Assembly (NCBI GenBank): GCA_037178855.1
Contig: JASJZC010000007.1
Span: 5,766,001-5,830,000, forward strand
Direction: 5' to 3'
Source of the DNA: Oscheius sp. JU75
Taxonomy: Eukaryota; Nematoda; Chromadorea; Rhabditida; Rhabditidae
DNA length: 64,000 bases
Positions 36,501 through 47,864 of this stretch are shown one piece after another (position 1 is the stretch's first letter; each line of letters starts with the position of its first letter). The notes beneath the pieces are model-generated. The model did no database searches and was not told the DNA's origin. It was given only the letters and a program-made list of their open reading frames with translations. The translations under genes were made by a program, and so were the position numbers.

Positions 36501-39500
36501 CCATCGCTGAATGCCGTACCAAGTGCGAGAAGCGTAAGATTTGTACTTGCCTCTTCCATAAATGTATTTCAGCTGAAGACCAGGCTGTCAACGTGTGTGA
36601 GTTTGAAATTGAGGCCGGAGAATGTACTGGTGTCTTCCCTCGATTCGCCTACGATCGCGAGACCAATGACTGTCGCTCCTTCACCTACGGAGGATGTGGA
36701 GGAAACGGAAACAACTTTGCCAATATTAACGAGTGCCGTAACGTATGTATCAGAAAGTCGTGCCAGCCTGTTGGACAATGCGATCTGGGGCGCTGCCAAA
36801 TTGTAAACGACAACCGTGGATGCCCCTTCTGTTCCTGCTCGCCTGTCAAGCTCCCAGTTCCCAACCGTGAGTATACAGCAGAATTTCAAATGAATGATAC
36901 ATCTTTCAGTTAATTGTGCTCCTTTGGACATCAACCGCTGCCAAGAGCCCTGCATTGTCATTACCAACCGTCGTGGCTGTCAGGAATGTACTTGCCCTAA
37001 GCTTCCATCCACAGTTGTTCCTCCCGTAGAGCTGCCTGAAGGTCGCCCTCCTGGATTCCACACTCCTCAAACCGCACGTCCTCCTGCCACTCCTGAGCGT
37101 GTCGGTCCTCCTGCTTCTCCTTCTCGTCCCAGTGAACCTGTCCGCCCTCCCAGTATGATACAGCTTTTGTCGTAACCAGACCAAATTTTAGTGACCATTC
37201 CTGGTATTCAAGAGAATAGGCTTGCTCTGCCCAACGGAATCGCTGAGGAACTTACTGAAAAATGCATGCAACCTATGGTACTGATAGTAATTAGCAAATT
37301 CAAGACGTTTTCAGGAGTCTGGACCATGCAAAAACTTTGTTGACCGCTGGTTTTTCAACAAGGAAGACGGAAGCTGTCATCCCTTCAAATACGGAGGATG
37401 TGCTGGAAACAGAAATCACTTCTTCACCCAGAGGGAATGCGAAATTCACTGCGCCCGTTTCCTCAGTGAGTTTCATAAAATCAATGTGAGACTAATCAAC
37501 TCTAAATGGTCTCAGATATTTATCTAAACGTTACAAAACTTACAGAAATGTTATGTGCAATGTCCAGTTTTCACTCAATCTGTTCAAGCTCACTATCTCA
37601 TGCTCTAATACTTGCACGGCAGCTCTTCACAGAGCAACACATGGGAATACGGCGTTTTTCGCGAGTGGTTGTTCTGGTGGCTTACAACCCGTGTGTTGCT
37701 TGTGATAGACTTTGCATGTGCCCGCTTCATCGGTTCGTTTTAGATCCGTTGGCACCTAATGAGCTCACGACCAGCACTTCGCATGAGCATGATGCACGAG
37801 ACAGCTCACAAGAACGTATTGGAACGAGAGAAAGACTAGGAAAACAGAGAGCGTTAGCCTTTGACTTGCCTTCCGTCTTGAGAGGACATCAAAGTTTAGA
37901 AGTTGAGCCTAATATTGACCACAATCATCCTGAGACGTACGAAACCTTGGCTCCGATCAGAATTGATCAAAGCATCAGGCGTGGATCACCCAAACCGGCC
38001 TATACTACGGCCGATCCGCGATCGTATGCCCAAGAGTACACGACGAGAGGAATTTTGGCCACAGAGAGACACAGAATCAATACTGTTCTGCCTGTCGTTG
38101 GATACACCAGAACTCAGTACACCACGAAAGATCCAGCTGATTCAACTCACAGAGTCTCGCTTCTTCCGAGAAGCGAAAGTATTGAAGAAGAAGCGGAGGA
38201 ACCTGAGCAGATGACTACTTCACAGCCAACTGTTCTTCCTAAAAAGATTCCCTTGAGACAAGAAGCTGCCCCCACTCAAACCAGAAAGTCGGGACCTCTT
38301 ACTCCTCAAAGTACTTACACAATGCATGCTGTAACAAATTACGATCCTCAAAGTAATGCTAATCTGGAAGGGCTGTCACCTCCTGTCGATCCCACTTACT
38401 TCACCTACAACTCCCAGCATCTTGGTCAACGGAAACAGTTTGCTGTGAACAATGTTCCGTTCGACAAGAATGCTCCCAACCAGGCTGGATTTGTTCCTTT
38501 GAACAATCGACCACAGGTTGTCCAGTCTGAGGCTGAAAGAAGATTTGAGGCTGCGCTCGCACGTCCTCAGCCTGACGATGAGGCTAGTTTGGAAGGTGGT
38601 AATGTTCCCCAGATCCCACAACAAATGTTTCCAAGTCCTCGGCAGTTTGTCCAGACACCTGTTGTACATGTACCACAGCAAGGGTCTCAATCAACACAAC
38701 AGCAGTATATACAACAAGGTCCATTTGTTCCTCGGCAAACTGTCTTTGTCCCAGCTCGGCCTGCTGTAGTGAATACTCCTGCTCCAAGATTCGTGCAGCC
38801 ACAGTTGATACCACAGCAACAAGCTCCGAGCACCTTTAGAGCACAAAATGCCAGAGTTTTCTCTCCGCCCGTACCAACAGTTCCACAGCCCAGAGCTACT
38901 GCATCCCCTGTATTCCAGCAGAGCACTCGACCACCTGTACAGAACTCACAGGCACTCACCAGAGTGAGCAGTGATCACTTTGGATCTGCTACTGAACGTA
39001 GTCCACCAGTACCTAGAAATCAAGCTTCTAGTCACTTTGATCCACAAGAACCCGTCAAGCCTGCTTCTTCTCTCCGTCACAGTGTTGCCAACAGCATTCC
39101 TAACACCAGTGTGCCTTTCCGTCCGGCACAACGAGAGTTCGAACATCGACAACCGTCCAGAGTAGTTTCCGATTTTGAGGAAGAGTCAGAGGAGGACTTC
39201 TCCACTCAATCAGTCAGAATTGTGACTCAGATTACTAAAGGTCATCTTCAGCAAGTGACAGAATCTCCAAAAGTGGTTTTGAACAGAAACTCTGGAGAAC
39301 CTATTCGGCAGTTGTTCTATCCCGTCCAAAACGCAGTCAAGACGGTAGAGTCTCAAAATAAATTACCACTGGAAACACTTCCTATTCACAAGATTGAGAC
39401 CAACTCACCAATGGTTCCCAAGAGAATTCTGTTCAAGGAAGGTGGTGCAGTCAATGAGAAAGAAGCAATTGTCCATGGGCTTCGAAACGGTCCTTATGGA

Positions 39501-42500
39501 CAGACTCACTGGGTATACTATGACGGAGACTATTACGGACCGCTGATTCCGGGAATCAAGATTAACAGAACCCAGTTGGACAGAGTTGATGCAACTATTG
39601 CTGTCAAAGTAGATCCTGCTACTCGACGAATTTACGAGTCTTTCAAGGAACAAGCGTCTGATTTCCACAAATCATTGGCTTCCTTTATCAAACAGAAGGA
39701 AGAAGAGCAAGCAAAACGAGAGAAACAAGCTTTGCCGACTAGTCCTCCTGGTGGAACACATCCTCAAGGAGTCGTAGTCATTCCTCTGGGAGAAGCCGAA
39801 GATGAGTCGCTGTTGCTTCCTGTCGTCAGAACCGAGAACACTCGATTCAAGGAGACCAACAAAGTTCACAAAATAACCACTGACAAAGGTACTGACGTAA
39901 TCGACTTACCGAAATTCTTACAAGCCCCACCAAGGACTAATCAACAAAGTTCCGCTACTATTCTCAAATCACCTGACACATTAACTAATGCACCCTATGA
40001 TAACTTTGAACGACACGTTCAAGCCAATAGCTCCCTTCTTTTAGGAGAAGCTAGTGCTGAGGCGAGTGAGGAAGAAGAGGAGACTCCTCGCAGAAGAATT
40101 GTGGCTGCCGGAGTTAGTCAGCACCATGATGTTGTACCTCTACCTGTTGAGAACTACAAGTCACCTGAGCCTCCCCTTCGTGGAGCTTATGGTAAGAAGC
40201 TCCTCGAGCCGGCCACCACACAAGGAGTGAAAATCGTCACAAGCACTGCACGCCCCTCCACCCCTACTACCACACCCACTACCACAACTACTAAGGCCAC
40301 AACAACAACTGCTCAAGTTGAAGAAAAAACTCCTGAGGACGCGTCGGACGAAATGGAAGAGGGGGGACCTGGAGTAACTACCACTGTCGCCACAACCACA
40401 GCAGAAGTTGCCAAGGAGAAGACTGTTGTGTCAGAAATTGAAAAAATTGTCAATGAACAGTCTGAGCAGGGAGAATTGAAGAAGGAAGTTGGTTCCGGTC
40501 AGGATGACGAAGATGAGGAAGAGCCTGAAGAATTCGTTGAGCCGACCACTGTTGCCCCTGTTCCCACAAGCAGGGCCACTAGACTCTCCGCTGAAGTGAC
40601 CACTCCTGAAGAGACTGAAGAAGAAGAAGAGGAGCCTGAAGATGTTAAGGCTGAAGCAACCAACGCTTCGGAGAAACTTTCTAGTCCCGAAATGTCTCCC
40701 ACAACCGCGACCGAGTCCACCACTTCTAAGACCACTTTGATCAACGAAGTCAACAATATGGAAGGGGAAGAGGGGGTTGATGACAACGAGATTACTCCTC
40801 CTTCAATGCAGAGTTCTTCCAAGTTTGCCGTTCACAGGCAAACTGAGGAAGTTCGTCGTTTTGAGGAGTTCTCCGCTGACGCTAGAACAAATGAGCCCGT
40901 ATCAGTTGATCAGACATCTCAGCCTTTGTTGAAAAAGGTTGAGATCACACGCCCTACCACGGCCGATCCCACTTCCACAGCACCCACGACCGCGGCACTT
41001 TCCACTGAGGTTGCTACACAAACTGAAACCACTGCCACCCCGACGACCACTGCCGAACAGAGCACCACTGCCGAAAAAGTTGCACAGAATATTGAAATCA
41101 CAGAAAGCACAACTGCTACTCTTCGTACCGCTTCCACCGAGGCTCCTACTACGGGAACCACTCAGGCTCCTACCACGTCTACCACCACTCAGGCACGTCT
41201 TACCAACACTGAATCCGGTATGGTTTAGTTCTTTCTTAGTTATGCATCCGGAAACGGTTGATCATGGTGGTTTCAGATTTGGAGGAGGCAGTTCCCGATT
41301 TCGATGAAAGTTCTATTAAGAAGGAACAGGCTGGAGTTTCAAACGTAGCTGTCGAGCCTGAAGACGGAGTTGGCCGTCAACCCATTCCTATTGGATCTGT
41401 CAATCTTCCCGAGAACACCGATGATATCGACTCAAAGGGTTTCGGTGGGAAATTGAATTGAAAAGGCTAACTGATATTTTAGAAGAACCCACCACCATCT
41501 TCCCAGTTATCAAGGGGGCTCCTACGGTAAGACTTACCACAACACAGACACCCACTGCTCGGGTCACTTTGCCCGTTATTCAGAACACACCAGCACAAGC
41601 ACAGGTATTCATTCGCACTTTTTTGTTGAATACTTTCGTTGCATTTAACTTTTGTGATCAGTGGCTAACCACCAAATTACAGACAACCAAGAAGTTCGAC
41701 AGCCATGATCCCAGAATCATTTGCGCCATGCCTGCTGATTCCGGTATCTGTGACAGCTACGTTGGAAGATGGTATGCAAATTATTTTCATGAAAAAAATA
41801 CATCTTTAAGGTTCTTCAACTCGGAAACCGGACAGTGTGAGCAGTTTTCTTTTGGAGGATGCGGTGGAAACCACAACAATTTCGTTAACAGAACTCTCTG
41901 CGAGTTGAGCTGTATGACTGCTCACCCGGCTCTCACTTCTCAAGTTCCTGAGCGTTGTTCTTACGATAAGGACGCCGGATACGGAAAGGGATACAACGTC
42001 AAATGGTACTTCAACATGCGCAACCTCCGTTGCGAGCAGTTCGTCTTCGAAGGCAAAGGTGGAAACAGTAACCAGTTCGAGACTCTCAGCGATTGCGAAC
42101 GCTTCTGCTCTCGTGAGTTTCATAATGAAATCATGGGAAAACTTATTTTAGCTCAACCAGCTCGTTCCCAGACCACCCGTCCTACTCTGTCTAACGTGGC
42201 TACAGTACCTACAACTCTGCCGATGGCTACTCGTCCTCCTCAGACAATTGCTCCTGCCCCCGTTCCGACTGCTGCTCCTCCTCCTCCTAAGCCTTTGGCT
42301 CCTCTGCCTATTGAGACAACTACCGAGGAGACCGACGAATACGAGAATATGGTTTTGAAATCAGTTTCCATTAGAATGTTTTTTTTAGGAGGACGATGGA
42401 AACCTTCCAAGCATGGACCTTATCCCACCTGTCAGCCCTGGACTGATTCCACCACCTTCGCTTGGAAGCGAGATTGCACGTGCTCCCGGAACTGAGCCTC

Positions 42501-44761
42501 AGCCGCCTGCTGCTCAAGCTGCTAAGACTGTAACTCACAATAATGCTGTTGATGCCAACAAGTTTGCTTCACTTTTTACTGAAACAGTAATCTTGTTAAG
42601 GCTGAACACTGCTAACCTGGCTTCTGCTCAGCCCAAGGCTGCTGCTACCCCGGCAAAGGTCACTTCTCCTCCCACTACTGCCACCACACAAAAAGTTGAG
42701 CAAACGACATACAAAACTGAGAGAATCAATACCGACACTGCTTTCCACGTCGATCCTACCAATCTGCTTGGAAACCTGCCGATTGTTGGACCCAGTCCGC
42801 CTGAGTTTGTCAACTATCAAACTGGACAAGTCAAGGCTCATGGTCTTCCTACACATGATGAAGGTCGTCTTCCTCCTCCTGATATCGAAGATGCCAAGAA
42901 TGGAGACGTGAAGGTTGTCCGTCCGTCTTGCCCCAATGGAAACAAGGAACTTCGTTACAGTGACGGACGCTCAGTTCAGTGTCTGCCTGGAAAGCAGCAG
43001 TGTCCCGACAAGTCTGTCTGCTACTTCAACGGAATGGACTACTTCTGCTGTCCCACAACGGAAGATCCCTATGATCGTCATGTTTTCGGAGGATATGGCG
43101 GAGAAGAAGCCCGCAATGGATACAAGGTTTTCGGTCCTCTCAGAATCCGTCGTCTCATGGACGAGGTACCACTTCGTGCCAAGCGTCAAACAAGCATGGA
43201 TAGAGCCTTCAACACCAATCCTGTCTCGTTCAACCTTGATTCTGTGGTCGCTCCTCTCCGTTTCGATGCTGAGAAGCCAAAGCATGTCTTCAGTGCCGCC
43301 AGAATGCGCAAGCCTACTCCTCCCCGCCACGGAAACCCCATGTGCATTTTGCCTTTGATCAAGGGAGACTGCGATTCCGCTCACCTTCGTTACTATTACG
43401 ACCGCAACTCTGATTCTTGCCGTCTCTTCTATTACTCTGGCTGCCAAGGTAACGCCAACAACTTTGGTTCTCTGGAGGATTGTCAGAGACTCTGTGTTCT
43501 CGGAGGACAAAGTAAGTGATTCATAATAAAGTAATTAACAAACTGTTCCAGTCGCTCCTGCCGTTCAATCTGATGCTGTGACTCCTGCCAACATTGTTTC
43601 TCCTGGTCAGTGCCCTAACGGATCTCCTCTTGGAGGTAGCGCCCCTGTTTTGTGCGGTAACTCCACCGAATCTATCGGATGCCCCACTGGCTTCTACTGT
43701 CGTTCTGGACCCCCTGATATCTGCTGCCCCGGCGTTGACCCTAACCAAAAGAACCCTGTCCAGCATGGCGTGAAGGTTGCTCAAGAAACAACTCCCAAGC
43801 CAGGAGTTCCTCGCAGCTACTACAAACAGCAGTTGATCTCCACTCCTCAGGTGCAAAGAGAAAAGTGAAATAACTTTATTTTTTTCCAGTACATGTGCCC
43901 TGACGCTTCTGATCCTCTGATGGCCGAAAATGGCATGCCAGCTGTTTGTGGAGCCGGCTTTGACGGTGTCAAGATGTGCCCCAAGGGATACTACTGTGCC
44001 ATCGATGGCGCTAAAGGATGTAAGTTGAGTTTAAAACAGTTCCTAATTAATTTTCAGCTCGACTCTGTTGTCCCCTCTTTGGATCTACTGCTCACAGAAT
44101 CCCTACCGAGTCTATTCTTGCTCCTCAGCTTCCCAGAAGAAACCATAATCCTCAAGATATCATCGACCGCGGTTCTCTTCCTTCCGATCAGCAGCTATAT
44201 GACAAAGAAATTCGCAAGACCCTCCCTGAGGCTCCCGTGCTAGTTGCTAAAACCTCCGAAGCTCCAGAATACGAAGAGGATGAGGAGGAAGATGATGATG
44301 ACGCTCAGCACCTGAAGATGAAGCCTGGCACTCGCCATGAACAGCTTCAGAACGAAGGTTTGTTACTATCAGTTATTGAAAATAAACAACTTTCAGCCGC
44401 TTCTCAAAGTCCTAATATCACCGAAATCTCTTCTGAGACTGTGAACATCGATGTTTCCAAGGAACAGCCAGCTGTTGAAGAGACCGTTCAACCTACCGAG
44501 GCTCCAGTCAAGCAAGCTAATGACAAGTCCACCTGTCAGCTGAAGCCCACAGAAGGAAGAGCTTGTCGCGAAGACGAGAAGGCTCCCAGAACCAACCTCC
44601 ACTACTTCTATTCAGCTAAGGACCGTCGCTGCAAGCTCTACTTCTACAGAGGATGCGGTGGAAATGCCAACCGATTTGAGAAGAAGGCCGAATGCGAGGC
44701 CCTTTGCTTGGTAACTAGAGAATTCGGGGAATTAAAAAGTTTTTTTTTCCAGAACGCGTAG
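33503..44761 (+). CDS. mlt-11: MLT-11-like multi-Kunitz secreted moulting protein, 28 exons
   Basis: Secreted protease-inhibitor-like protein of the cuticle; C. elegans MLT-11 is required for moulting. Exons: 33503-33554, 33596-33727, 33954-34037, 34077-34171, 34238-34586, 34629-34723, 34917-35013, 35053-35268, 35310-35694, 35736-35905, 36125-36378, 36419-36533, 36573-36866, 36910-37152, 37192-37277, 37315-37465, 37744-41217, 41277-41438, 41483-41604, 41683-41771, 41811-42112, 42152-42351, 42389-43511, 43552-43850, 43890-44019, 44058-44357, 44397-44710, 44753-44761; about 3113 aa, phases consistent throughout. Order: signal peptide, Kunitz 1, Thr-rich stretch, thyroglobulin type-1 domain (CFCV motif), Kunitz 2-6, two antistasin-like Cys pairs, Kunitz 7, about 1,160 aa of Pro/Gln- then Thr/Glu-rich disordered sequence from one 3.5-kb exon, Kunitz 8-9, lustrin-type Cys module, Kunitz 10, two more Cys modules, Kunitz 11. 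Kunitz 9 lacks two cysteines. The intron after 34171 starts with GC. The 37466-37743 intron is open in frame, so its acceptor is less sure. Confidence 0.93.
34629..35013 (+). other. Thyroglobulin type-1 domain of the MLT-11-like protein
   Basis: Coded by exons 34629-34723 and 34917-35013. The pattern is C-x-Arg-rich, then FVPVCDSNGNFQKIQC, then CFCV-SANG, then a final C after a basic loop (TRNGVKPDC). CWCV is usual; here CFCV. In other proteins these domains can inhibit cysteine or aspartic proteases. Confidence 0.85.
41956..42108 (+). other. Kunitz domain 9 with the 14-38 disulphide lost
   Basis: The repeat aligns with its neighbours (KWYFNMRNLRCEQFVFEG then GGNSNQFETLSDCERFC), but the position-14 cysteine is Tyr/Gly and the GCGG cysteine (position 38) is GKGG. 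The other four cysteines (5-55 and 30-51 pairs) remain. This matches loss of exactly one disulphide, the one beside the inhibitory loop, so this copy is unlikely to act as a standard serine-protease inhibitor. Confidence 0.85.
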
Positions 44762-45145
44762 GCCTCTCCTTCAATGAGGAGCCAATCATCAGACACGAGT
44801 ATACTGTTTATTCTCAGTTAAATTCATTCCATTTCTTTCTCTCTCGCCCCTCGCTTTCCTGTTGTGCCTTGTTGTCCTCAAAGTGCTGCTTAATAATCTA
44901 GATGATCTTCCTACCGTTCTGTGATTTCAGAAACAACACTTTCTGTGCAATTGTTATAATAAATATCTATTAATAGTATTTTGAGGATATACTTTCATGT
45001 ATACTTTCACCTCTTCCCGCTTCTCGAAGCCAGTTTTGGTTCAAAAACAAACAAATGTTTCAATTAGGACAGAGTGTAAATAAAAGAGACTTGAATCGTG
45101 CGAAACAACTAGTATTTCCGAAGACGAAGACCTCACTTATTTCAT
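44762..45145. other. 3' UTR of mlt-11-like gene and spacer to the DB-module gene
   Basis: An AATAAA lies at 44959-44964, about 200 nt after the stop. No coding signal. The two genes point the same way about 384 nt apart; this is wider than a typical nematode operon spacer. Confidence 0.45.
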
Positions 45146-45981
45146 ATGGCTTTCTTCCAAACGGCCGTTCTTCTGCTATTATCACTTTTTGCAGAAACCG
45201 AAACGGTAACGTCCTCTTCTTTCATAGTCTCGTCTTTTAGTGCATAGCCTTGGGATGTCTGGGAGTCGGATGTCTACCTCCACCGCCGTGTCTCTTTCCA
45301 CCCTGTATTCGACCTCCAGTTTGTCGTTATCGCCAAGAGAAAAAGGCAAATCTTTTTAGGTTATGGGGTGTCCGTGCGGGCCAGGATTACAATGCGTGGC
45401 TGGTGGCTGCGTGATGGCTAAAGCGAGGGGTGCGAAGACTTATCATGACAAAGAAATTAACCTCGGTCAGCATGTGGAGGTTAAAATTTTTATAATTTAC
45501 ACCAAAAATGCTCAGGATCCTAATTCCCACTTTCTTACTTGCTGTAATCTGCTGGATGTGCCCGAGGACTGTTACCACATGTGTTCTTATGAAGGCTACA
45601 AGAAGGATTCTGTGAGGAAATCTGGTTTATATGTATGTTCGAATTGCAGTTATTGGCAAGTCTGTCACCGCTCTCGAAGTGTCCACTCTCAGCTCTGCCG
45701 CAAATACACTTCTGCGCCGCCCGTGGAACAGAGCATACTAGATGCTGCAGAGAAGCCAAAATCCCGAATAATTGTGAAGTATTCTGCGACCAAGTAAGAT
45801 TTCCACAAACTTGACTAGTTTTCAGCGCCCTGGCAATGTGACAAACTTGTCGTTCGCGCATCTACAATGTTTCGAGAAGTTTGACGACATCAAAGGATGC
45901 TTTTTGGAGCACTCATTGACAGAGTACTATGAGGCGAAACATCGCTACAGAGAAGCTGGGAAAAGAAGAAGATTATACTAA
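45146..45981 (+). CDS. Small secreted DB-module protein with Pro/Cys-rich N-terminus, 6 exons
   Basis: Exons: 45146-45205, 45241-45318, 45360-45479, 45516-45611, 45650-45793, 45826-45981; 217 aa. Signal peptide MAFFQTAVLLLLSLFAETET, then a compact Cys/Pro/Gly-rich segment (paired Cys around LPPPPC and FPPC, then GCPCGPGLQC and GGC), then a nematode DB module. The DB module is shown by FLTCC, the VPEDCYHMCSYEGY motif, a conserved CPLSALPQIHFCAARG, HTRCC and the final NNCEVFCDQ. DB modules occur in secreted nematode proteins of unknown biochemical role. A Lys/Arg-rich tail follows (RRRLY end). The second intron (41 nt) was chosen because it keeps phase and joins the Cys-rich halves. The stop is 94 nt from that of eEF1G. 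Confidence 0.85.
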
Positions 45982-46075
45982 ATTAGACTGTTGGTAATAT
46001 AAAAAAATGAATGTTTTGTAATCATCTTTACTTAATAACCATAACAAAACAAAACCGTCACAAACAACCGGGCTT

Positions 46076-47740
46076 TTACTTGAAGATCTTTCCCTGGTTG
46101 AACTTCTTGCCGCCGAAGTCTCCCTCCCACATGAAATACTCGTTGACTTCTTTTTTGGTCTCCTCAGACTTGGGGTCAAGTTTCTTCCAATCGTACGACT
46201 CGTAATCCACCTGAAAGTGTTACTCTCAGAGCAGAAGATATACGCTTATTAGAAGCCTATCCAACGAGAAGGAGTCTTAAATTTTCGAGAATTGTAACAC
46301 TAGAAAGGCACAAGGCCGAAAAAGATGACTAATTCTCGTAAGTGTGTCGAAGTATTTCACAACTGACCTGCCAGTCGGGGCTGAGAGTGAAGGCGAGATC
46401 CTGTCCCTTCCAGATCCAGATTCCGGAGATTGTGGAGTTGTTGTCAGAACCGAAAAGAATGACGGAGGCGAAGGCGTTCTTCTTTAGTTTCTCGAGACGC
46501 TGGTACATTCCTGCAAATGAGTTTTATTTCAAAAATAAAGATGAATACCGGAGATCAGGTTACAGCTCATGAAGGCAAGAGTGAGCTCCTCGGGGTACTT
46601 GTACTCTCCCTTCCAGATGGAGTAGTTCTCGGCATCGAAGTTATCCCAGAAGAAGGGGATGGCCTTGGTGGCGGTGTCCTCGTTGGAGTACACGCGCTTG
46701 AAGTTGTCCATATTGAAGGTTCCCTTGGGCATGTCGGCGAAGGGGTCCTTGGCCTCCTTCTCTCTCGGGACATCATCCTCTTCCTCTTCCTCCTTCTTGG
46801 ACTCCTTCTTCTTCTCTTCCTTCTTCTTGGGCTCCTCCTTCTTCTTAGCCTCGGCCTTAGGGACAGACTTGGCCAGCTTGGAAGCAAGCTCGTTGAACTT
46901 GATCTCTGAAATGTTTAGATGTTTGAAAGAATAGAACTAGGACTTTACCACAGAACTGAGCAGGCTTGTCGGCGAGTTTGACCTCTCCCAGGACTTCCTT
47001 GACGGCGGACTGGTTGACGACGGTGTTGAACCATCTGGTCACGTTCTGGAGCTTCTTCTGGACAGCTCCGTCAAAGACGTGCTGGTAGGCAGGAAGGAGA
47101 TCGAAGGCAACGCTGATGTCGGCGAAAGACAGACGCTCTCCAACCAGGAAGGTGTGAGAGACGAGGAAGTCGTTGAAGATGCTCAGCTGAGCGAGGAGCT
47201 CGGCCTTGTAACTCTCCACAACTTTCTTGTCGAGGTTGGCGGCAGAGACGGAAGGAAGGACGTATCCGAGGACATTGGGGAGGAGGGAAGCCTCAGCCCA
47301 CTGGAGCCACTGGACAGTCTCGGCCTGCTAAACAACAAGCAAATGAAATTGATGACAAGTTTCTCACGTTTCCCGTAGCTCCGGTCAGGTGGAGTCCGAT
47401 GGATTCGGCTCCGAAGAGGTTGATATCTCCTTCGAAAGCAGGGTTCTAAAAGTTGTATAGAAACTCGAATTCTAACAAAACTCACAACTCCGAGAGGGAA
47501 CTTGTCAGTAGGAGGGACCGCTCCAGCGAGCTGGACGTTGGCCTTTCCAAGCTTGGCGGCAACCAGCACCTTCTGGGTTCTGAAGTTGTCCTTGTTTCCG
47601 TAGACTTTCTGAAAAAATATATTTTGATGACATCATAAATAAAATCCTAGACACTGAACGAATTTCTATTCTTGAGCACTTTCTAACTACCTAAAAACGT
47701 AGCGGAAATCATGGAATATACAACTTACCCCGCTGACCAT
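46076..47740 (-). CDS. eef-1G: Translation elongation factor 1 gamma
   Basis: Scaffold subunit of the eEF1B guanine-exchange complex that recharges eEF1A. Exons in reading order: 47740-47729, 47608-47486, 47445-47368, 47327-46949, 46905-46549, 46510-46368, 46210-46076; 408 aa, the family length. The N-terminal glutathione-transferase-like domain starts MVSG then [21 protein letters not shown] Lys/Glu-rich charged linker follows, then the conserved eEF1G C-terminal domain ([75 protein letters not shown]). The first coding exon has only 12 nt. Codon use is strongly biased to C/G-ending codons, as expected of a very highly expressed gene. Confidence 0.97.
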
Positions 47741-47817
47741 ATTTGGAGCTGGTGGCTACCTTGAAAGTGTAGCTAGAAGTAAAGTGTTGGATGGTGCAAC
47801 AGCCGGCTGGGAATTTC

Positions 47818-47864
47818 GCTGCGTGGCAGCCCAGATATAACGTGGCGCCAGACCGCCACGCAGC
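47818..47864. promoter_or_regulatory. GC-rich inverted repeat upstream of eEF1G
   Basis: GCTGCGTGGC at 47818-47827 and its exact reverse complement GCCACGCAGC at 47855-47864, separated by 27 nt that contain ATATAA and GTGGCGCCA. It sits about 80-125 nt upstream of the eEF1G start codon, so it is placed like a core-promoter element. Confidence 0.6.

Noticed and set aside
40499-40822. 107-codon Ser/Val-rich minus-strand open frame
   Set aside because: Antisense shadow of the Glu/Thr-rich part of the MLT-11-like exon.
46567-46887. 106-codon minus-strand open frame rich in Arg/Ser/Pro overlapping eEF1G
   Set aside because: It is a frame-shifted reading of the Lys/Glu-rich linker exon of eEF1G on the same strand; codon bias alone keeps it open.
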